The position numbers and the translations under genes were made by a program. Positions 23,265 to 32,142 of a stretch of DNA of 64,000 bases are shown here, in pieces. The notes beneath the pieces were generated by a model. It did no database searches, was not told the origin of the DNA, and saw nothing but the letters and a program-made list of their open reading frames with translations. Each line of letters begins with the position of its first letter. Position 1 is the stretch's first letter. The stretch lies in assembly GCF_000468015.1 (NCBI RefSeq), contig NZ_KI260408.1, forward strand, positions 81,020-145,019, given 5' to 3'. The DNA comes from Ruminococcus callidus ATCC 27760 (GTDB lineage: Bacteria; Bacillota; Clostridia; Oscillospirales; Ruminococcaceae).

Positions 23265-24476
23265 TTAGAAATCAATTTCCGTGTCGTAGTAGCAAGCTTT
23301 CAGCAGCTTTTCCATTTCCTCTTGAGAGGGCTGACGCGGATTGGAACCAGTGCAGGCATCGGCAATAGCATTCTTTGCCACTTCCGGCAGCTTTTCCAAA
23401 AATTCCTTTTCATCAATGATAGAAGTATCTGCCTTTACGCCGCTCTTACCGTAATTCTTAATGCCCTGCGGAATATCCAACTGGTCATTCATGGAACGGA
23501 GTTCTGCAATCAACGAATCAACTTTTTCCTCTGTTGTTGCACCAGACAAACCAATAAAGGATGCGATTTCTGCGTACCGATTTGCAGCTTCTTCATTTTT
23601 CGAATTATACTTGATGACCTTTGGCAGATACATTGCATTGGCACAACCGTGAATGATGTGATCGCCGGTATAAGCCGCACCAGTCTTGTGTGCCATAGAG
23701 TGTACGATACCCAACAGTGCATTTGAGAATGCCATACCAGCCAAGCACTGTGCATCATGCATTGCCGCACGAGCTTCCATATCTCCGTCGTAAGACTTCT
23801 TCAAGTTGTTGTGAATCATCTTGATTGCATGCAGTGCCAACGGATCAGTATAATTGCAGTGCAGGGTGGATACATATGCCTCAATCGCATGTGTCATAGC
23901 GTCCATACCAGTATGTGCAACCAGCTTTTTCGGCATAGTTTCTGCCAGTTCCGGATCTACAATGGCAACGTCCGGCGTGATATTAAAGTCAGCCAACGGA
24001 TACTTAATACCCTTGTGATAGTCCGTAATTACCGAAAATGCAGTTACTTCTGTCGCAGTACCCGATGTAGACGGAATTGCACAAAATTTTGCCTTTGTCC
24101 GCAATGTCGGGAAGCTAAACGGTGTAATGATTTCTTCAAATGTAGTATCCGGATACTCATAGAATACCCACATTGCCTTTGCAGCGTCAATCGGAGAGCC
24201 ACCACCCATGGCAACGATCCAATCCGGCTGGAATTTCCGCATTGCTTCTGCACCCTTCATTACGGTTTCTACAGAAGGATCCGGTTCAACGCCTTCAAAC
24301 AGCTCCACTTCCATGCCGGCTTCTTTCAAATAAGCCACCGCCTTGTCCAAAAAGCCAAACCGCTTCATGGAACCACCGCCAACAACTACGATTGCTTTTT
24401 TGCCAGTCAGCGTTTTTAATGTTTCCAAAGAACCTGTGCCATGATACAAATCTCTTGGCAATGTAAATCTACCCAT
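23265..24476 (-). CDS. Iron-containing alcohol dehydrogenase
   Basis: The 403-residue enzyme belongs to the iron-dependent (type III) alcohol dehydrogenases, which reduce aldehydes to alcohols with NAD(P)H during fermentation. The cofactor motif GGGSPIDAAKAM (about 93-104) and the metal-binding motifs GMDAMTHAIEAY, GIVHSMAHKTGA and HIIHGCANA are all present. It resembles the dehydrogenase half of AdhE, but no acetaldehyde dehydrogenase domain is attached. The ATG at 24476 follows GGAGG. Ethanol formation is the likely role, though the substrate is not fixed by sequence. Confidence 0.92.
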   Translation of the reverse strand: MGRFTLPRDLYHGTGSLETLKTLTGKKAIVVVGGGSMKRFGFLDKAVAYLKEAGMEVELFEGVEPDPSVETVMKGAEAMRKFQPDWIVAMGGGSPIDAAKAMWVFYEYPDTTFEEIITPFSFPTLRTKAKFCAIPSTSGTATEVTAFSVITDYHKGIKYPLADFNITPDVAIVDPELAETMPKKLVAHTGMDAMTHAIEAYVSTLHCNYTDPLALHAIKMIHNNLKKSYDGDMEARAAMHDAQCLAGMAFSNALLGIVHSMAHKTGAAYTGDHIIHGCANAMYLPKVIKYNSKNEEAANRYAEIASFIGLSGATTEEKVDSLIAELRSMNDQLDIPQGIKNYGKSGVKADTSIIDEKEFLEKLPEVAKNAIADACTGSNPRQPSQEEMEKLLKACYYDTEIDF

Positions 24477-24599
24477 GATACAAATACCTCCAGTGTACAC
24501 GAGTTTCCGGAGCATTTCCCAGCAAACTCTTTTGACAATATTCTTTCTGGAAATACATGTTGCTGCAATCGTGCACCGCTACATGATTTCCAATTTCAA

Positions 24600-24682
24600 A
24601 CAACACTGCACAAAGCTTGTACGTAAGATGCACTTGGTAAATTGCGTGCAAAATCGACAAATAAACCTTGTGCTGTGCTGCC
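24600..24682. repeat. Dispersed palindromic repeat, copy 4
   Basis: CAACACTGCACAAAG at the left and CTTGTGCTGTGCTGCC at the right are the family ends, and GCTTGTACGTAAGATGC follows the left end as in copies 2 and 8. It lies in the leader of the alcohol dehydrogenase gene, just downstream of its promoter. Confidence 0.7.
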
Positions 24683-24685
24683 TTT

Positions 24686-24714
24686 ATTATAATCCTTTTG
24701 GGTAAGAATGTAAA
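24686..24714 (-). promoter_or_regulatory. Promoter of the alcohol dehydrogenase gene
   Basis: On the minus strand TTTACA (24714-24709) and TATAAT (24691-24686) are spaced by 17 bases. The leader of about 200 bases contains repeat copy 4. Confidence 0.75.
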
Positions 24715-24745
24715 TAGGTAGTATTGTAAACTATTTATGAATTTG

Positions 24746-25645
24746 TCAAGATACTGCTATCGAGCGATACTGCAATGGGGAATACCCTGTCTGCCTGCGA
24801 AATACCCGATTGAAATAGCTAACATTTTCATACCCACAAGAAAAAGCAATTTCTAAAACAGTTTCATCAGTTTCCAGTAACAATGCCTGTGCCTTTTCAA
24901 TTCGGACAGCGTTTAAATATGCCGTAAAGTTTTGACCTGTAGCAATGCGAAAATAGCGGGAAAAATATTTTTCAGACATATGAAACTGCTCTGCCATAAC
25001 TGTAATGGTCAAAGGAGCAGCATAATGCCTCTGAATAAAATGCAACATTTCTTTCAAGCGTTTGCTTTTTTCACTGGGGGAATGCTGCACCGAAACAATC
25101 TGATGTTGGCAGAGCATTTGTGCAATTATTTGCAAAAGCTGTGCCTTTACCATAAGTTCATACCCAACACTTTTTTGCTCCGCGGCAATTTGAATCTGAT
25201 ACAAGGTTTCACGCAGAAAATATTTTTCAGTTTCATTGGTAACTTGTACCGGAAACCGCAGTACCCCTTGTACAATTTGTTCCAAGTAAGTCTGAGCAGC
25301 ATCGCTTTCTGAAAAAGTCAATGCCTGTAACGGAAAAATAACTGTACGATATACTAACTGATTATCCTCTGAAACAATTCGGTGCAGTTCCTCCTGATTG
25401 ATACAGAAAATATCTCCCTCTACTGCGGAAAACGTTTCATTTCCAATTGTAATTACTGCTGTACCATGCAACATTTGCATAATTTCTATATTTCTGTGCC
25501 AGTGCAACGGTACCAGAAAATGTTGATTTCCATCTGCACGTGTCACAAAACATTCCATAGGGAATCGTGGGGTACCATGTTTTCGCTTCTCATAAAATTT
25601 CTGTTTTTCCAATTCCGACACCTCTGTTTCTTTTTTTCTCTGCAT
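24746..25645 (-). CDS. AraC-family transcriptional regulator
   Basis: The 299-residue protein has an N-terminal cupin-type sensing domain (about 30-130, with HWHRNIEIMQ and the PLQAL region) and a C-terminal pair of helix-turn-helix motifs (about 200-295: ITVMAEQFHMSEKYFSRYF, then CGYENVSYFNRVF). Such proteins usually sense sugars and activate nearby genes. It is divergent from the GH1 beta-glucosidase gene at 25788, its likely target. The start is uncertain: no good SD precedes the first ATG, and a TTG about 12 codons in has AGAGGTG upstream. Confidence 0.88.
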   Translation of the reverse strand: MQRKKETEVSELEKQKFYEKRKHGTPRFPMECFVTRADGNQHFLVPLHWHRNIEIMQMLHGTAVITIGNETFSAVEGDIFCINQEELHRIVSEDNQLVYRTVIFPLQALTFSESDAAQTYLEQIVQGVLRFPVQVTNETEKYFLRETLYQIQIAAEQKSVGYELMVKAQLLQIIAQMLCQHQIVSVQHSPSEKSKRLKEMLHFIQRHYAAPLTITVMAEQFHMSEKYFSRYFRIATGQNFTAYLNAVRIEKAQALLLETDETVLEIAFSCGYENVSYFNRVFRRQTGYSPLQYRSIAVS

Positions 25646-25787
25646 TTTGACAATCAGAGAAAATTAGTGGAAAAAGTACAAGAATCCGAGGATATAGTAC
25701 TAGATTTTACGGATTGTTACAGATATAATATAACACAGAACAGGCAATCTGTCAACCATTGATCTATCAACTTTAGGAGGTTTATAT

Positions 25788-27158
25788 ATGAAATTTCAGG
25801 ACAATTTTTTATGGGGAACTGCTTCCGCCGCATATCAGGTAGAAGGTGCATATCAAGACGATGGCAAAGGCTTAAACGTCTGGGATGCTTACACACAGGA
25901 AGACGGTCATGTGGCACACAGCGAAAACGGAAATATTGCATGCGACCACTATCATCACTTCAAAGATGATGTGAAAATGATGAAAAAAATGGGCATTCGC
26001 AATTACCGGTTTTCAATCAGCTGGACAAGAGTTTTGCCGGACGGTACTGGAAAAGTAAATCAGAAGGGATTGCAGTTCTATTCTGATTTGGTAGACGAAC
26101 TGCTGGCAAACGGCATTGAACCGTTGGTAACGCTGTTTCACTGGGACTATCCTCTGGCACTGCATCAGAAGGGTGGCTGGCTGAATCGTGATTCCTCAGA
26201 CTGGTTTGCTGAATATGCCAAAGTCGTAGTCGATGCTCTGTCTGATCGTGTAAAGTATTGGATGACCATTAACGAACCGCAAGTATTCATCGGCTGCGGC
26301 TATGCCATTGGAAAATTTGCTCCTTTCGAGGTGCATCAGGCACACGACTTGACTCGCATGACACACAACGTTTTGCTGGCTCACGGAAAAGCAGTACAGG
26401 TGATCCGGAAGTATGCAAAACAGAAGCCAACTGTTGGATTTGCCTTTGCAACACCCTGCTGCACACCGGAAAGCAATACACCGGAAGCCATTGCAGAAGC
26501 AAAACGTAAGAGTTTCGCTTTTACTAAAAACCGCTTCCCATTTGAACTTGCTTGGTGGGCAGATCCGATCTTCTTTGGCAAGTATCCGGAAGAAGCTTAT
26601 CGGATTCTTGGAAACGACATGCCGGAAATTCTGGAAGGGGATATGGAAATCATCTCTCAGCCGGTCGATTTTTACGGTGTCAATATTTATGAGAGCAAGG
26701 CTACGGAAACAGAATTTGGCTATGCAGAAAACGCTTATATCGGCTGTGCAAGAACACAAATGGGTTGGCCGGTAACACCTGAGGTACTGTACTGGAGTCC
26801 GTTGTTCCTATATGAACGCTATCAGAAACCGATTCTGCTTAGTGAAAACGGTATGGCAAGCCATGACTGGGTACAGCTGGACGGTAAAGTTCATGATCCG
26901 CAGCGAATTGATTTCATGAAACGGTATCTGCGGGAACTGTATCGTTCGATGCAGGACGGAGCAAAGGTAATGGGTTACATGTACTGGTCTGTCATGGACA
27001 ATTTCGAATGGGCTGACGGTTATGATAAGCGTTTCGGTTTGGTACACGTGGATTATCAGACACAAAAGCGTACCATAAAGGATTCTGGTTATTTCTACCG
27101 CGATGTAATTAACACTAACGGAGAAGCCATTTTCAGTGATACTTGGACGGAACAGTAA
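25788..27158 (+). CDS. Family GH1 beta-glucosidase
   Basis: The enzyme hydrolyses beta-glucosides such as cellobiose. The 456-residue protein has the acid/base glutamate in TINEP (about 166) and the nucleophile in LSENG (about 352). The C-terminal FEWADGYDKRFGLVHVDY segment fits non-phosphorylated glucosidases better than 6-phospho-beta-glucosidases, and no PTS gene is nearby. There is no signal peptide, so it works in the cytoplasm, presumably on imported cello-oligosaccharides. TTAGGAGG precedes the ATG. The divergent AraC-type gene is the probable regulator. Confidence 0.93.
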   Translation: MKFQDNFLWGTASAAYQVEGAYQDDGKGLNVWDAYTQEDGHVAHSENGNIACDHYHHFKDDVKMMKKMGIRNYRFSISWTRVLPDGTGKVNQKGLQFYSDLVDELLANGIEPLVTLFHWDYPLALHQKGGWLNRDSSDWFAEYAKVVVDALSDRVKYWMTINEPQVFIGCGYAIGKFAPFEVHQAHDLTRMTHNVLLAHGKAVQVIRKYAKQKPTVGFAFATPCCTPESNTPEAIAEAKRKSFAFTKNRFPFELAWWADPIFFGKYPEEAYRILGNDMPEILEGDMEIISQPVDFYGVNIYESKATETEFGYAENAYIGCARTQMGWPVTPEVLYWSPLFLYERYQKPILLSENGMASHDWVQLDGKVHDPQRIDFMKRYLRELYRSMQDGAKVMGYMYWSVMDNFEWADGYDKRFGLVHVDYQTQKRTIKDSGYFYRDVINTNGEAIFSDTWTEQ

Positions 27159-27199
27159 TTCTGATTGTTCAGTAAATACATTCCATAACAAAAAATAGA

Positions 27200-27245
27200 A
27201 ACGCTCTGGAAAGCTTTGTTTAATCCGCTTTCCAGAGCGTTTTTC
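27200..27245. terminator. Bidirectional terminator between the beta-glucosidase and symporter genes
   Basis: A perfect 15-pair stem (AACGCTCTGGAAAGC, 27200-27214, with 27227-27241) has a 12-base loop and a T run on each strand. Confidence 0.88.
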
Positions 27246-27260
27246 ACGTAAAAATAGAAA

Positions 27261-28616
27261 TTACAATTTCAGGAACAGAGCAGAGAATAAAATCAACAGC
27301 ATGCAAATCGGACAGATAAATTTGATCATAACACGATACAAACCTTTCACACGAAAGCGTGCATTCTTCTCGATTTCATCTTCTACAAAAGTTGTTTTTA
27401 CAACAAATCCAACCAACACACAAGTCATCAATGCGACAATCGGCATCATAATGTTATTGCTAATATAGTCGAAGAAGTCCAGGAACTGCATGTGGAAAAT
27501 AGTGAAATCAGACCAAATGCTATATCCAAAGACAGAAAGTAAACCGATCAGAAACGATATGCCGGTAACAATCAGGCAACTGGGAATCCGTTTCCAGTGG
27601 AATCGTTCTTCCACAATGGAAACAACTGTTTCCATCAAAGAAATGGAAGATGTCATTGCAGCCAGTACCACCAACAAGAAAAATACTGCACCAACGATCT
27701 GTCCGCCCAACATTTCCTTGAAAACATTCGGGAGTGTGATAAACATCAGACTTGGACCAGCATTCAAAGCATTTTCATCACCACCGGAAAAGACAAAAAC
27801 TGCCGGAACGATAATCAGTCCAGACAGAAAAGCTACCAAAGTGTCGAACACTTCAATCTGGCGAACAGAACTTTCAATGTTATCTTCTTTCCGCATGTAA
27901 GAACCATATGTAATCATAATACCCATTGCCAATGACATAGAATAGAACAACTGTCCTACTGCGGCAATTACTGTTTTTATAGAAAACTGGTTGAAATCCG
28001 GCTTGACATAGTAGATCAATCCATCAATTGCTCCCGGCAAAGTCAACGTATAGATACTAATTCCTACAATCAGAATCAACAATACCGGCATCATTAGCTT
28101 GCTGACTTTCTCTACCCCTTTTTGCACACCTAGCATAACAACTACTGCGGTAAGGAGAATGAAAATTGCAAAAAACAACATCGGTGATCCGGCATGACCG
28201 ATAAAGTTAGAGAAATAAGAACCGTCACCGGCCGCACTTGCTCCAGAACCAGTTGTAAATATCACCAGATATTTCAGCACCCAACCTCCGATCACACAGT
28301 AGTAGGGAAGGATAATTACCGGAATCGCTCCTGCTAGCCAACCAAGCGGTTTGAAATGACAGTTCATATCTGAATATGCCTGTATGACACTTTTTCCGGT
28401 ACGCCGTCCAATGGCAATCTCTGTGGCCATCAGGGCAAAACCAAACGTAACCGCAAAGATCAAATAGACCAGAAGGAACATACCGCCGCCGTATTTCGCA
28501 GCAAGATAAGGGAAACGCCAAATATTTCCCAATCCAACAGCAGAGCCCGCAGCTGCTAAAATAAATCCCAGCTTGGATCCAAATCCGCTTTTGACTTGTG
28601 TAGTTTTTGATTGCAT
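27261..28616 (-). CDS. Sodium-dependent neurotransmitter symporter (NSS) family transporter
   Basis: The 451-residue membrane protein has about 11 hydrophobic segments and the NSS signature in the first, AAAGSAVGLGNIWRFPYLA, which contributes the sodium- and substrate-binding unwound helix. Bacterial members import amino acids with sodium. The particular amino acid cannot be read from the sequence. GAGAGGAG precedes the ATG. It is transcribed alone from a consensus promoter at 28751-28779 and converges with the beta-glucosidase gene. Confidence 0.9.
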   Translation of the reverse strand: MQSKTTQVKSGFGSKLGFILAAAGSAVGLGNIWRFPYLAAKYGGGMFLLVYLIFAVTFGFALMATEIAIGRRTGKSVIQAYSDMNCHFKPLGWLAGAIPVIILPYYCVIGGWVLKYLVIFTTGSGASAAGDGSYFSNFIGHAGSPMLFFAIFILLTAVVVMLGVQKGVEKVSKLMMPVLLILIVGISIYTLTLPGAIDGLIYYVKPDFNQFSIKTVIAAVGQLFYSMSLAMGIMITYGSYMRKEDNIESSVRQIEVFDTLVAFLSGLIIVPAVFVFSGGDENALNAGPSLMFITLPNVFKEMLGGQIVGAVFFLLVVLAAMTSSISLMETVVSIVEERFHWKRIPSCLIVTGISFLIGLLSVFGYSIWSDFTIFHMQFLDFFDYISNNIMMPIVALMTCVLVGFVVKTTFVEDEIEKNARFRVKGLYRVMIKFICPICMLLILFSALFLKL

Positions 28617-28750
28617 ATGATAAAATACTCCTCTCTTTTCACTTGAAGCATGCTAATATGAAAATATCAACAAGTTCAATTTTCTGTACACCAGCACAAA
28701 AGTGCGTTCACAAAGATTTCTTTTATCACTCCTGTGAGCATACTCTATTT

Positions 28751-28779
28751 AGTATACACGATTTCTGTAGAATTGTCAA
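28751..28779 (-). promoter_or_regulatory. Promoter of the NSS transporter gene
   Basis: On the minus strand TTGACA (28779-28774) and TATACT (28756-28751) are spaced by 17 bases. The rest of the 310-base gap between 28616 and 28927 shows only this promoter, an untranslated leader and the palindrome at 28890. Confidence 0.85.
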
Positions 28780-28889
28780 TGAATATTATGAAAAATCACA
28801 ATGAAATCCTATGGATATATCATAAAACGCCGCCCTGTTTTGCAGAGCGACGCTGTACGAAAAAGATTGATTTTATTCTGTCATTTTGC

Positions 28890-28930
28890 TTAAGGCAATA
28901 CCGCACAAAGATTGTGCGGTATTGCCTTAA
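28890..28930. repeat. Dispersed palindromic repeat, copy 5 (compact, perfect)
   Basis: A perfect 19-base inverted repeat, TTAAGGCAATACCGCACAA and its complement, flanks an AGA centre. This is the shortest and cleanest copy of the family. It overlaps the stop codon of the dockerin protein gene (28927-28929) and is well placed to terminate that transcript. Confidence 0.85.
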
Positions 28931-31900
28931 ACGATTTCAGCAAGAGGAATTGTCACAGTTTTTCTGTCACCGGTTTTATTGTAAGGATAAGAAACTTCCA
29001 ATTCTTTTTCCCGAACGGTAATCTGCAAATTGCCAAAGGAGCACACATTATTTCCGGAATCGTCTTTTGTCCAGACTGCCTGAGAATCCGAGAACACGGA
29101 AAACGCTTCGTCCAGCGGCAGGGAAGCCAACCGATTAAAGTTGTGATATAGAACTATGCCAGACGGCGAGGTACTGTACAAAATCACTTCGCTGTAATTT
29201 CCAAAGCTATACTGATTGACAGCAAACCCTTCTCCCATGGTATCCGGAATTGTCGTAAATGCCCATGCTCCATTATTCAGCAAAAACTCATCATTATAAT
29301 CCGCATAAGTAACTTCTGCATTCTCTGCAATATTCTTGGAAACTGCAAGCATGCTGATCTGCATAACTCCGTCGCAGGATACAGGCTGTTTTTTTCGACA
29401 GGATACTGTGATTTTACGAGTGTTTTCATTTTGGGTAACCCGGAACACAGTTCGACTGGTGCCTGCAATATCATCATCTACAGATAAGTAAAGTGCTTTT
29501 TTCTCAAAAAAGCTTTCCGGATATAATTGCAGCAATGTATCGGCTGTGATGTATTCATCTGTGATATTTGCACTTTGAAGCACCGTCCGCAATTCTTCCC
29601 TTGAAGAAATCCACTGTTTTTTCATGGAAGAAATGTTCAATACATCATAATATCGCAAGCTTGCAGAAATCTCGGTTTCTCCGACTTCTTTCCATGTTGG
29701 TTTTTTTCCGTTCCACTGCTCTATAGGAACTGCAACCCAAAGCAAGTCGATTCCAGTACCGGAGGTGCCGTCAATTTCTGTTCCACTGTAAAAAATCTCA
29801 ATGTAGCCATTGTCCTGCTGCACAACTTTTTCGGGTGCATAGACTACAGAATTGCATTTTACAGTCGGACGTGCAAACAGCACATAGTCTGCAAAGAACG
29901 CATCGTTAAAATAGTCACGCAATTGCTGGGCAACTGCATTTTCATACAAAGGAGCGAGGCTATCCTCAAAGTCCTGCTCCGATGTCAGCACCATTTCCGG
30001 ACGGCTGCTCAATGCACGATTCCAGCCGCTTTTGGTAACTGCTTGAATATTTTGTTCCACTGAAAGTTGACAGCTGCTTGTGTCCAATGTTTTAGAATTC
30101 CACACCGGTGCTTTTCCATTCCATTGGGACTTGGGCAAAGCAACCAAAAGCAGATCAATAGATTTTGAATGAAAACCGTTACAAAGTTCCTGTTGATAAG
30201 TGATCTGCAGCGTTCCGGTTTTATCCTGTGAAACTTCACAAATTATATTTTCATAGTCGTTTCCGTCTGGTTTTGCAACGAGATCAACAAACAGCACATG
30301 GGAAGCAAAGAACTCCGAATCATAGTATTTTTTCAGATTTTCTGTTGTTTTTTCTCCCAACAGCGATGTAATTTGTTTCTCTAATTCTTCCACAGTAGAA
30401 AAAATCAATGCGGAATCGGAACTCTTTGCTTTGTCCCAGCCCTGTTCTGTTGCTGTGGTAATATTGAACAGCATATCATACGACGGAAAAATCCAATTGG
30501 TATCCCATACAATTTCTTCACCGTGATACTGTGTTTTCGGAATCGTCACCTGAAGCAGCATTCTGCTGCCGATACCAACACAATCCATGAGCATGCCAGA
30601 ACGATTCGATGCCTTTATGTGTATTTTTCCATCGGTACTATGAAAAACATCGTCAATGGAAAAGAACTCCTGTGTTCCGGCAGAAACTACCGGTGAGATA
30701 TTGACCAGCAACACATGACTTTGGAAAAATTCTTCTGTATATTGATTGCAGAATGGTTCTGTGTTAAGCAGACTATTTTTGGAACCTAATTCCACGGCAA
30801 ACTGTTCCCCATATGCATTCCATTCGTCCATTGTGGAAATCACTGCCGGCATAGAGTCTATTTCAGATTCATTTTTGAAATAGACATTGTGAATTGCTGT
30901 GGTAGGCGTAAGTGTTCCCTTCTGCGATGTATCCTGTTCCGGCAGGGTAGTGGTGATATGCACCAAAAATCGCAGTAGGGAAGTGGTGTCCTGCATATCG
31001 ATCGTTCCAGAGGAAGAATCCTGATAGCAATCCCCATTCTGCGTCTGCTGTGCATTCAGTATAACGACACCAGCCACATATTTGTTCAGGAGAACAGCAT
31101 CGTTAATGGCAATTCTTCCGTCCAAATCAATATCCCCATAGAGAGCATCAGCAGGAACTTCTTGTTTGGTGGAAGAACTGGTACTGGTTTCTGTAGAAGC
31201 AGAGGCAGTTGAGGTGGTGGTTATTGTGGTTGCGGTTTCGCTTTCCGTAGAAGTCCGCTGCTCCTGCGTTGTAGTTGCAGTAGAAACTGGTATAGATGTA
31301 GTGATTTCTGAAGTCGTTTGACTTGTGCCTTCAGTAGATTCTGTGGTTGTCTGGATTGTTGTAATTGCAGCAGTAGTTTCTGTGAAAGTATTTTCTCGCA
31401 GATAGTGCATCTCCGCATAGAATTCTCGAAACGGCTGTTCCACATTTCCACCAGTAGGCACCTTTTTTGCAATCGCATTCCAGTCTGCCTGTGTTCCGTC
31501 ATAATATATATCCCGCAATGCAGTATCGGAGAAAGCATCAGCTTCCAGAACCTGAATCGAATGCGGCAAGGTCAGATTAGTCAAGGATTGGTTGTAGAAA
31601 AATACACCCTGTGCAATCGTTTCCACGCCGTCTGGCACAGAATACGAACTTTTCAGTGTGTTTTCATTTTCTGCAAGAGCATTCGGATAAGCATACAGTA
31701 TTTTTTCTTCCTTGTCATAGAGCACGCCGTCTACACTGGTATACGCCGGATTATGCTCATCAACTTCGATTCTCTGCAAATCTGCACACGCTTGAAAGGC
31801 AATTCCGCCGATCTGGGTGACACTCTCCGGAATATAAATAGAAGTTAACTGACTCGAAAAGAAGGCCCCTTCTTGAATCGTCGTTACCGGCAGACCGTCA

Positions 31901-32115
31901 ATGGTATCCGGCAGCACAATGTCTGTTTCATCTGCACGAAATCCGGTAATCTCCACATAGGTATCATGTTTGTTGTATTTCAGTAATACAGCATCTGTTG
32001 CTGTTATATCAGAAATAGCCGTTGTTTCTAGTGCAGCGGCAGTCATGCTGCTGATGGGAGCAACCTGTACAAGCATTGCACCCAAAACCGCAAGTGCGAT
32101 CCATTTTTGTTTCAT
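28927..32115 (-). CDS. Large secreted protein with LRR-like region, dockerin and four copies of an unrecognised module
   Basis: The product has 1062 residues from the ATG at 32115 (GGAGG upstream). Order: signal peptide (about 1-28), BspA-like leucine-rich repeats (about 50-240), Ser/Thr/Glu linker (about 242-318), a type I dockerin (about 324-387; calcium loops DIDLDGRIAINDAVLL and the degenerate DSSSGTIDMQDTTSLL), then four related modules at about 424-540, 568-677, 708-812 and 833-940, and a C-terminal region. Modules share an ST..E/D..L start, a middle FF...VLF strand and, in three of the four, a late P..QWNGK.P.W-like motif. Dockerins bind cohesins of cellulosome scaffolds; an internal dockerin is unusual. 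No catalytic motif is recognised. It is the last gene of the sigma-factor operon. Confidence 0.85.
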   Translation of the reverse strand: MKQKWIALAVLGAMLVQVAPISSMTAAALETTAISDITATDAVLLKYNKHDTYVEITGFRADETDIVLPDTIDGLPVTTIQEGAFFSSQLTSIYIPESVTQIGGIAFQACADLQRIEVDEHNPAYTSVDGVLYDKEEKILYAYPNALAENENTLKSSYSVPDGVETIAQGVFFYNQSLTNLTLPHSIQVLEADAFSDTALRDIYYDGTQADWNAIAKKVPTGGNVEQPFREFYAEMHYLRENTFTETTAAITTIQTTTESTEGTSQTTSEITTSIPVSTATTTQEQRTSTESETATTITTTSTASASTETSTSSSTKQEVPADALYGDIDLDGRIAINDAVLLNKYVAGVVILNAQQTQNGDCYQDSSSGTIDMQDTTSLLRFLVHITTTLPEQDTSQKGTLTPTTAIHNVYFKNESEIDSMPAVISTMDEWNAYGEQFAVELGSKNSLLNTEPFCNQYTEEFFQSHVLLVNISPVVSAGTQEFFSIDDVFHSTDGKIHIKASNRSGMLMDCVGIGSRMLLQVTIPKTQYHGEEIVWDTNWIFPSYDMLFNITTATEQGWDKAKSSDSALIFSTVEELEKQITSLLGEKTTENLKKYYDSEFFASHVLFVDLVAKPDGNDYENIICEVSQDKTGTLQITYQQELCNGFHSKSIDLLLVALPKSQWNGKAPVWNSKTLDTSSCQLSVEQNIQAVTKSGWNRALSSRPEMVLTSEQDFEDSLAPLYENAVAQQLRDYFNDAFFADYVLFARPTVKCNSVVYAPEKVVQQDNGYIEIFYSGTEIDGTSGTGIDLLWVAVPIEQWNGKKPTWKEVGETEISASLRYYDVLNISSMKKQWISSREELRTVLQSANITDEYITADTLLQLYPESFFEKKALYLSVDDDIAGTSRTVFRVTQNENTRKITVSCRKKQPVSCDGVMQISMLAVSKNIAENAEVTYADYNDEFLLNNGAWAFTTIPDTMGEGFAVNQYSFGNYSEVILYSTSPSGIVLYHNFNRLASLPLDEAFSVFSDSQAVWTKDDSGNNVCSFGNLQITVREKELEVSYPYNKTGDRKTVTIPLAEIV

Positions 32116-32142
32116 CTTGCTTTCCTCCATTCATGTGATTTT

